64,000 nucleotides of DNA from RCIO01 sp035555795 (lineage in GTDB: Bacteria > Pseudomonadota > Alphaproteobacteria > Rhizobiales > Rhizobiaceae). Both the position numbers and the translations under genes were made by a program. This document shows, piece by piece, positions 63,767-64,000 of this stretch. The DNA lies in NCBI GenBank assembly GCA_035555795.1, contig DATMGE010000084.1:98260-162259 (forward strand), in the 5' to 3' direction. The first letter of the stretch is position 1; each line of letters opens with the position of its first letter. Under the pieces are notes generated by a model, which was given only the letters and a program-made list of their open reading frames with translations, did no database searches and had not been told where the DNA came from.

Positions 63767-64000
63767 GCGGATTGCGGCAGCGGCTTGCACAGCTCATCGC
63801 CGCTGCCGGCCCGCTCACCGTCGCCGAATATATGGCGCAATGCCTGTTTGACCCCGCCGACGGCTACTACATGACGCGCGAGCCTTTCGGCGCGGCCGGC
63901 GACTTCACGACAGCCCCCGAAATCAGCCAGATGTTCGGCGAGCTGGTCGCGATCTGGCTGGCCGAAAGCTGGACGCGGCTCGGCAAGCCCGCCGGCGTCA
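63763..64000 (+). CDS. MidA/NDUFAF7-type SAM-dependent methyltransferase (partial)
   Basis: First 79 codons; the rest lies past the window end. It begins MSGLRQRLAQLIAAAGPLTV and has YMAQCLFDPADGYYMTR and GAAGDFTTAPEISQMFGELV, the conserved N-terminus of the DUF185/MidA family, whose mitochondrial member methylates a complex I subunit. Its ATG overlaps the lgt stop (ATGA). Confidence 0.9.
   Translation, partial: MSGLRQRLAQLIAAAGPLTVAEYMAQCLFDPADGYYMTREPFGAAGDFTTAPEISQMFGELVAIWLAESWTRLGKPAGV

Overview
The window looks like chromosomal DNA of a GC-rich alphaproteobacterium of the Hyphomicrobiales (Rhizobiales), most likely near Mesorhizobium, Aminobacter or other Phyllobacteriaceae. This rests on a UvrB with the long N-terminal and LFRK-repeat C-terminal tails seen in that order, a CinR/CinI-type quorum-sensing locus, a BA14K-family protein, the ubiK-lgt-midA-like neighbourhood, and the style of the GntR/FCD and TRAP-TAXI clusters. 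No phage, IS element or CRISPR array was seen. The species is inferred, not proven.

Bases 1-10.9 kb hold two adjacent sugar-acid loci. The first is a polar-amino-acid-type ABC transporter (two permeases, the outer one cut by the window edge, and a binding protein) with a Gfo/Idh/MocA dehydrogenase, divergent from a GntR/FCD regulator whose likely operators carry TTGGTAAG. The second is a hexuronate pathway: dehydrogenase, uxuA, uxaC and uxuB on the minus strand, divergent from a second GntR/FCD regulator and KDG kinase. Most genes overlap by ATGA. Next come a BaiN-type flavoprotein, adenine deaminase and a MATE pump.

Bases 15.6-30.6 kb form a catabolic region: a TAXI TRAP transporter, a MarR regulator, a fused hydantoinase/oxoprolinase (HyuA-HyuB, 1200 aa), a complete dipeptide-type ABC transporter, a class A flavin monooxygenase and an FMN reductase. 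The substrate is probably a cyclic amide or N-heterocycle, but it cannot be read from sequence. An ECF sigma factor, a DUF4142 protein and a Tat-exported cupredoxin follow as a small operon.

Bases 33.4-42.6 kb carry a 2228-residue autotransporter with exactly seven 264-bp tandem repeats. It is divergent from a histidine kinase/response regulator pair; the region between them has 10-bp-phased CAATTCT repeats and an 8-bp inverted repeat. Housekeeping genes follow: tRNA-Ser(CGA), uvrB, an SMP-30 lactonase, an SDR enzyme and a solo DnaB-like ATPase.

Bases 49.9-54.3 kb contain a glycine-zipper lipoprotein, a LuxR/LuxI quorum-sensing pair with two near-identical C6/G6 palindromes, two cold-shock proteins and a BA14K protein. 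A previously easy-to-miss 59-codon gene overlaps the luxI stop by GTGA, the same layout as cinS behind cinI. Bases 54.3-64 kb hold an MBL hydrolase, ilvE, a MarR/response regulator/kinase/methyltransferase operon resembling petP-petR, an MFS exporter, csaA, a YbjN protein, a candidate plus-strand small RNA with its own terminator, ubiK, lgt and the start of a MidA-type methyltransferase.
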